The translations under genes and the position numbers were made by a program. This document shows, in pieces, positions 50,908-54,746 of a DNA stretch of 54,746 bases. The first letter of the stretch is position 1; each line of letters starts with the position of its first letter. The stretch is from positions 1 through 54,746 of the forward strand of contig JAHEJT010000017.1 in NCBI GenBank assembly GCA_024638765.1. Reading direction: 5' to 3'. The stretch comes from Verrucomicrobiales bacterium. GTDB lineage: Bacteria; Verrucomicrobiota; Verrucomicrobiia; Verrucomicrobiales; DEV007. The notes beneath the pieces were generated by a model. That model made no database searches. It was given only the letters and a program-made list of their open reading frames with translations, and was not told where the DNA came from.

Positions 50908-53900
50908 ATGTTCAAACTCACCGCTCATTATAAAGGCAGTAAGAGCGTCGACTATGATTTGTTAGGTGACAAAATCACGCTCGGACGAAAAGCCAAAAAC
51001 AACATCGCCCTCAACGACAGATTCGTTTCCAGCTTTCACGCGGAACTTAACAAGCTGGAGGACGGCAACTACGAAATCGTCGACCTCGGTTCTCACAACG
51101 GCACCTATATTAATGGTGAGCGTGTCGAAAAAGGCGTCGTCAAAAGCGGAGACAAACTGAAGATCGGCGTCCTCGATTGCGACCTCACCGGCGAACCCGT
51201 CAATTCCCTCGTTGCCTCCGGGAGGCAGCGGCGCCAGGAACAAGCCGCAGCCGACGCCGTGAAAGCCCCGCCGGCCGCCGCCCCCGTGCAGCCCGCGACG
51301 CAACCCGTTGTCGCCAAATCGCCCGCTCCCAAACCCGCGGCTCCAGTCGTGGCCAAACCCGCGGCTCCAGTCACGGCCAAACCCGCGGCTCCAGCAGTGG
51401 ACAAACCCGCGGCCGTGCCCCCGGCTTCCATGCCCGCCGCCCCTGCGGCCAAAGTGATTGCCGCTAAACCGGCCAGTCCGCCACCCTCGGCCAAAGCACC
51501 GGCCGAAACCCCGGATCAACCGGCGGGCAAACCTGCGGCCCCGCCCGTCGCCAAGCCTGCCGCGCCCGCGCCACAGGCTCCCGCAAGCAAATCCCCTTCT
51601 CCGCCGCTTGCCAAAGCGGTCCCGCCTGCGGCTGCCACCGCGCCCCCGAAACAAACTCCCCCTCCCAAAGCAGCGCCCGTTCCCGCGCCTCCCGAAACCA
51701 AGGAACCCGTGACAAAACCCGGGACCGCCATCGCCGCGGCAGCCGCGGCCACCGCTGCCGCGCCCTCTCCCCATGCCGAAAAAGAACTCAAGGAATTGCG
51801 GGCGGATCTCGATCGGAAATCCAGGGACTTGGAAGAAAGCGGCTCTCAGCTTCGAGAACTCAAGGAAAAGCTCGCGAAACAAGAGGACCAGCAGAAAACC
51901 GCCTACGCCGATAAAACCAGCGCGTTGGAATCCACTGTCGCGGCACGCGAGGAGGAAAACGAAAAACTCCGCGCTCGGATCGCCAAATTTGAAGACATCG
52001 AGGCGCGACTCGAGCAAGCGAACTCGCGGCTCCAGGAATCCCACGCCCAGCTCGCTTCTACCAAGAACGAAAACGATCAGCGGGATAAGAAGATCTTACA
52101 GCTGGAAAACCAGGTGGAAAATCTCAGGACCCGGGAACAGAAACTCCTCGAATTCGAAACCCAGTTTAATTCCGAAAAAGCCGGCAAAGAAAAACTCGAG
52201 CGCCAACTGGCGAACCTTGAGCTGATCATCGAAAACCTCAAGCAGAACGAAAGCAAGATGGTCGAATTCGAGTCCAGGATCGCTCAGCACGAGGCCGAAA
52301 AAGATCTCCTCGTAAAGCGGACCCACTCCCTCGAGGGACAGAAAGAGCTCCTCGAACAGAAGAAAGAGGGAGATACCCGCGCTTACGAAGCCCGTCTCGC
52401 TTCCCTGCAGGAAGAGCTGGATACTGTCAAACGCAACGAAAAAGAGGCGCGCCTTAGCCTGGCCGCGGAAGAAAAGCAGTCCGCCCGGCAGAAAGAGTCA
52501 CTTGAATCCGCCTTGCGGGAAACTCAGGGAAAATTCGCAAGCCTGAGCGGCGAGCTGGCGGAAGCGCGCGCCGAATTCGAGCGCCACGCTGCGAGCCCCG
52601 TCCCTCCTCCCGTTCCCCATGGGCCTCCGGTCGAGGAACTCCAGGCGCAGATCGGCAAGCTGGAGGAGAAAAACGCGGAACTTCAGAAAAGCAACATCGA
52701 CCTCGTCGAAAACTTCAAGGCTCAGCTCGCCGGCCAGCAAACAGAGCTCGGCAACCTGGGACGAGCCCGCGAAGAGTCGACCAGAGAGGTGGAGGAACTC
52801 CGCAAAGCCTACAACGCATCCCTTCTTGAACTCGAAGAGCTGAAACACGCGCACAATGAGTCCGAGAGGGAATTACGGCAGGCAAAACAGGAAAATCAGG
52901 GCCTTCACGACGCCAGGGAGCAGCGTCCGTCCATTGATTCAGCCGAGCTCCAGGATCTCAAGGCGCGCAATGCGGAACTGGAACAAGCGAACATAGATCT
53001 GGTCCAGCGCTTCAAATCCAACCTCGCCGAGCATCAGAAAGAAGTCGCCGAACTTAAATCACTTCCCCAGGAGACTGCTGCCCAACTTGATGAGACCCGC
53101 CGCCGTTACGAGGAAATCCGTTCCCATAACGAGATGGAACTTGCCGGCGCTTTGGAAAAAATCAATTCCCTGAAATCCCTCCTCAATCAGACCAAAGCCA
53201 AACTCTCTGACGCCGTCGCCAACGTCGTCGAGGAATCGGCGCCCCCGGCTGTCCCCCGGAGCAGCCCGGCTTCGCACCAGCCGGAAGAGGTCCAGCTGCG
53301 GGCCCTCGCCCCCAAGGAAAAAGAAATCTCTCTCGTCAAGCTGTCTCCCCAGCTCAGCGAGGCCAGCGCCAAAATGAAAGAGCCTCCTTTCACGAAGCGG
53401 GAAACGCCTCTGCAGCCGAGCCAGGAGACAGAGGAGCCCGAAACTCCATTCGCCCGCCCAGCGGGACAGAAAACCGTCCTGCCTGAGCGCCGGCTCAAAC
53501 CGACGATGGCCCCTTCCGAGCGCCGCCCTTCGCGTCGCCCCGAACGGCCCGCCCGGGAGTCGGACTCCGTCCCGTTTCAATTGAAGAAGACAGCTGAACC
53601 CGCCGCCGCTCCTGTCGTCGCCAAGCCCGTGGCACCGCCTCCGAAAGCGCCTCCCGCACCCGCCGCCCGCACCGGCAACGGCGACGGCCCTTCCAAACCC
53701 GCCGATTCCAGGTCGAAGCCCAAATCTTTTCACGACTTGGAACTGAAAGCCGCCGACCTTCGCTCCGATCCCTCCCGAATCCGCAAGAATTCACTCCAAC
53801 TCGAGGTAGAAAACATTCGCCTCGCCGGTCCTGAGGAGGAAAAGACACCCGAGGCACGTGAACAGGAAGAGCTCACGAAGAGACGCAACGTCCGGGAAGC

Positions 53901-53949
53901 CGAAGCCGCCCTTAAGCAGCTCGAACGTGCACTCGGCGGATCCCGCTGA
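50908..53949 (+). CDS. Large FHA-domain, Pro/Ala-rich, coiled-coil protein
   Basis: A 1013-residue protein. The N-terminal FHA domain (1-95) has ITLGRKAKNNIALNDRFVSS and FHAELNKLEDGNYEIVDLGS, with the SSFHAEL serine-histidine and SHNGTYINGERV asparagine needed for phosphothreonine binding. Residues about 105-285 are Pro/Ala/Lys repeats (KPAAPVVAKPAAPVTAKPAA). Residues about 290-760 are continuous coiled coil (EKELKELRADLDRKSRDLEE onwards). The C-terminus is again Pro/Ala/Arg-rich and ends with a short helix (LRSDPSRIRKNSLQLEVENI). The layout suggests a scaffold that docks to phosphorylated partners through the FHA end. The kinase encoded at 25685 is a candidate but not adjacent. It has no signal peptide or membrane helix. 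Confidence 0.88.
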   Translation: MFKLTAHYKGSKSVDYDLLGDKITLGRKAKNNIALNDRFVSSFHAELNKLEDGNYEIVDLGSHNGTYINGERVEKGVVKSGDKLKIGVLDCDLTGEPVNSLVASGRQRRQEQAAADAVKAPPAAAPVQPATQPVVAKSPAPKPAAPVVAKPAAPVTAKPAAPAVDKPAAVPPASMPAAPAAKVIAAKPASPPPSAKAPAETPDQPAGKPAAPPVAKPAAPAPQAPASKSPSPPLAKAVPPAAATAPPKQTPPPKAAPVPAPPETKEPVTKPGTAIAAAAAATAAAPSPHAEKELKELRADLDRKSRDLEESGSQLRELKEKLAKQEDQQKTAYADKTSALESTVAAREEENEKLRARIAKFEDIEARLEQANSRLQESHAQLASTKNENDQRDKKILQLENQVENLRTREQKLLEFETQFNSEKAGKEKLERQLANLELIIENLKQNESKMVEFESRIAQHEAEKDLLVKRTHSLEGQKELLEQKKEGDTRAYEARLASLQEELDTVKRNEKEARLSLAAEEKQSARQKESLESALRETQGKFASLSGELAEARAEFERHAASPVPPPVPHGPPVEELQAQIGKLEEKNAELQKSNIDLVENFKAQLAGQQTELGNLGRAREESTREVEELRKAYNASLLELEELKHAHNESERELRQAKQENQGLHDAREQRPSIDSAELQDLKARNAELEQANIDLVQRFKSNLAEHQKEVAELKSLPQETAAQLDETRRRYEEIRSHNEMELAGALEKINSLKSLLNQTKAKLSDAVANVVEESAPPAVPRSSPASHQPEEVQLRALAPKEKEISLVKLSPQLSEASAKMKEPPFTKRETPLQPSQETEEPETPFARPAGQKTVLPERRLKPTMAPSERRPSRRPERPARESDSVPFQLKKTAEPAAAPVVAKPVAPPPKAPPAPAARTGNGDGPSKPADSRSKPKSFHDLELKAADLRSDPSRIRKNSLQLEVENIRLAGPEEEKTPEAREQEELTKRRNVREAEAALKQLERALGGSR

Positions 53950-54092
53950 TTTCGTTCCCGCATCCCGGCACCGGCCGCTTTCCAATGCCCTTTTTGGGTG
54001 TAAATGAAAGTTTCAACGCGGCTGCCTGCGACTTTAACCTTTCCGCCCGCCCACCTCTTCTCCACACTGATGGTGGAATCCGTATCTCTTTC

Positions 54093-54746
54093 ATGCCCGC
54101 TATTCCCAATATCCTTGCCGAACGATACGCAAGCCCTGACATCCTCTCCATCTGGTCGGCCGAAGGAAAAATCATCCTGGAACGGGAGTTCTGGATCGCC
54201 GTCATGAAAGCCCAGCGCGGCCTCGGTCTCGAAATCCCCGAAGCGGCCATCGCCGAATACGAAAAAGTCAAAGACCGGGTCGATCTCGACTCGATCATGC
54301 AAAGAGAACGCGTCTCCCGCCACGACGTCAAAGCGCGCATCGAAGAATTTTGTGCTCTCGCCGGAAGGGAACACATCCACAAAGGTCTCACCAGCCGGGA
54401 TCTCACCGAAAACGTCGAACAACTCCAGATCCACCGCTCCCTGGGTGTCATCCGCTTCAAAGCCCTCGCCGCCCTCGCCGCCATGCGCGAACGCGCCCTC
54501 CGGCACCGTGATCTCCCCATCACCGCGCGCACCCACAATGTCGCCGCCCAGGTCACTACCCTCGGGAAACGCATCGCCATGTTCGGTGAGGAACTCCTCG
54601 GGGCCATCCGGCACCTCGATCACATCATCGAAACCTACCCAGTGCGTGGACTCAAAGGAGCTGTCGGCACTCAGCTCGACCAGTTGAACCTCTTCGCGGG
54701 AGACTGCGCCAAGGTGGAGGAACTGGAAACCCGCATCCTCGAGCAC
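54093..54746 (+). CDS. purB: Adenylosuccinate lyase (partial, runs off the window)
   Basis: The first 218 residues of the fumarase/aspartase-superfamily enzyme that acts twice in purine synthesis (SAICAR and adenylosuccinate cleavage). MPAIPNILAERYASPDILSI is followed by SRHDVKARIEEFCALAGREH, the HKGLTSRDLTENVEQL motif and THNVAAQVTTLGKRIAMFGE. The latter is the RTHxQ-like segment, in this case TARTHNVAAQVTTLGKR. The signature loop (SSxMPxKxNP) lies beyond the window. The start at ATG 54093 is chosen because the conserved N-terminus begins there. Confidence 0.93.
   Translation, partial: MPAIPNILAERYASPDILSIWSAEGKIILEREFWIAVMKAQRGLGLEIPEAAIAEYEKVKDRVDLDSIMQRERVSRHDVKARIEEFCALAGREHIHKGLTSRDLTENVEQLQIHRSLGVIRFKALAALAAMRERALRHRDLPITARTHNVAAQVTTLGKRIAMFGEELLGAIRHLDHIIETYPVRGLKGAVGTQLDQLNLFAGDCAKVEELETRILEH

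Overview
The window is a 54.7 kb piece of a GC-rich bacterial chromosome, most likely from the Verrucomicrobiota or a close PVC relative. The pointers are a PVC-type fusion (beta-propeller, HEAT-like region, CxxCH cytochrome) at 21929-24418, an arylsulfatase-type sulfatase, a pseudopilin-like protein with a C-terminal ADGHVD motif, weak or absent Shine-Dalgarno sequences, and many short dispersed repeats at gene ends. This placement is inferred from gene content, not from a marker-gene tree. No phage, transposase, CRISPR array, rRNA or tRNA was found.

Layout. 1-5 kb: exopolysaccharide export block (tail of an outer-membrane barrel protein, polysaccharide export protein, Wzc-like tyrosine kinase with a tyrosine-rich tail, convergent glycosyltransferase) and a small coiled-coil protein. 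5-11 kb: DoxX and EamA membrane proteins, a DEAD-box helicase, ruvC, lipB and a TPR-AAA+ ATPase. 11-18 kb: FHA-nucleotidyl cyclase, a second glycosyltransferase, an Stf0-like sulfotransferase divergent from a secreted sulfatase, and a broken Tat-exported sugar-isomerase-like gene. 18-21.5 kb: ABC-2 exporter pair, pseudopilin-like protein and a membrane-anchored protein. 22-28 kb: PVC haem protein, a second FHA-cyclase and a Ser/Thr kinase-TPR receptor. 28-35 kb: EF-hand protein, TPR protein, exported methyltransferase, one decayed and one intact vapBC pair, trpG, trpE and a WalJ-like hydrolase. 35.5-40 kb: AsmA-like envelope protein, its membrane partner and small proteins. 40-45 kb: gyrB-gyrA. 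45.5-54.7 kb: flavin disulfide reductase, two bactofilins (one with zinc ribbons), nadA, thpR, a 1013-residue FHA/coiled-coil protein and the start of purB.

Two themes stand out. First, phosphothreonine signalling is dense: one transmembrane Ser/Thr kinase and three FHA proteins, two of them class III cyclases, with one cyclase directly upstream of the kinase. Second, the window carries many families of short dispersed repeats. They sit at stop codons: in about ten genes the stop codon lies inside or directly against a repeat. In several places repeat sequence is also read in frame as protein. One gene appears to have been destroyed by this.
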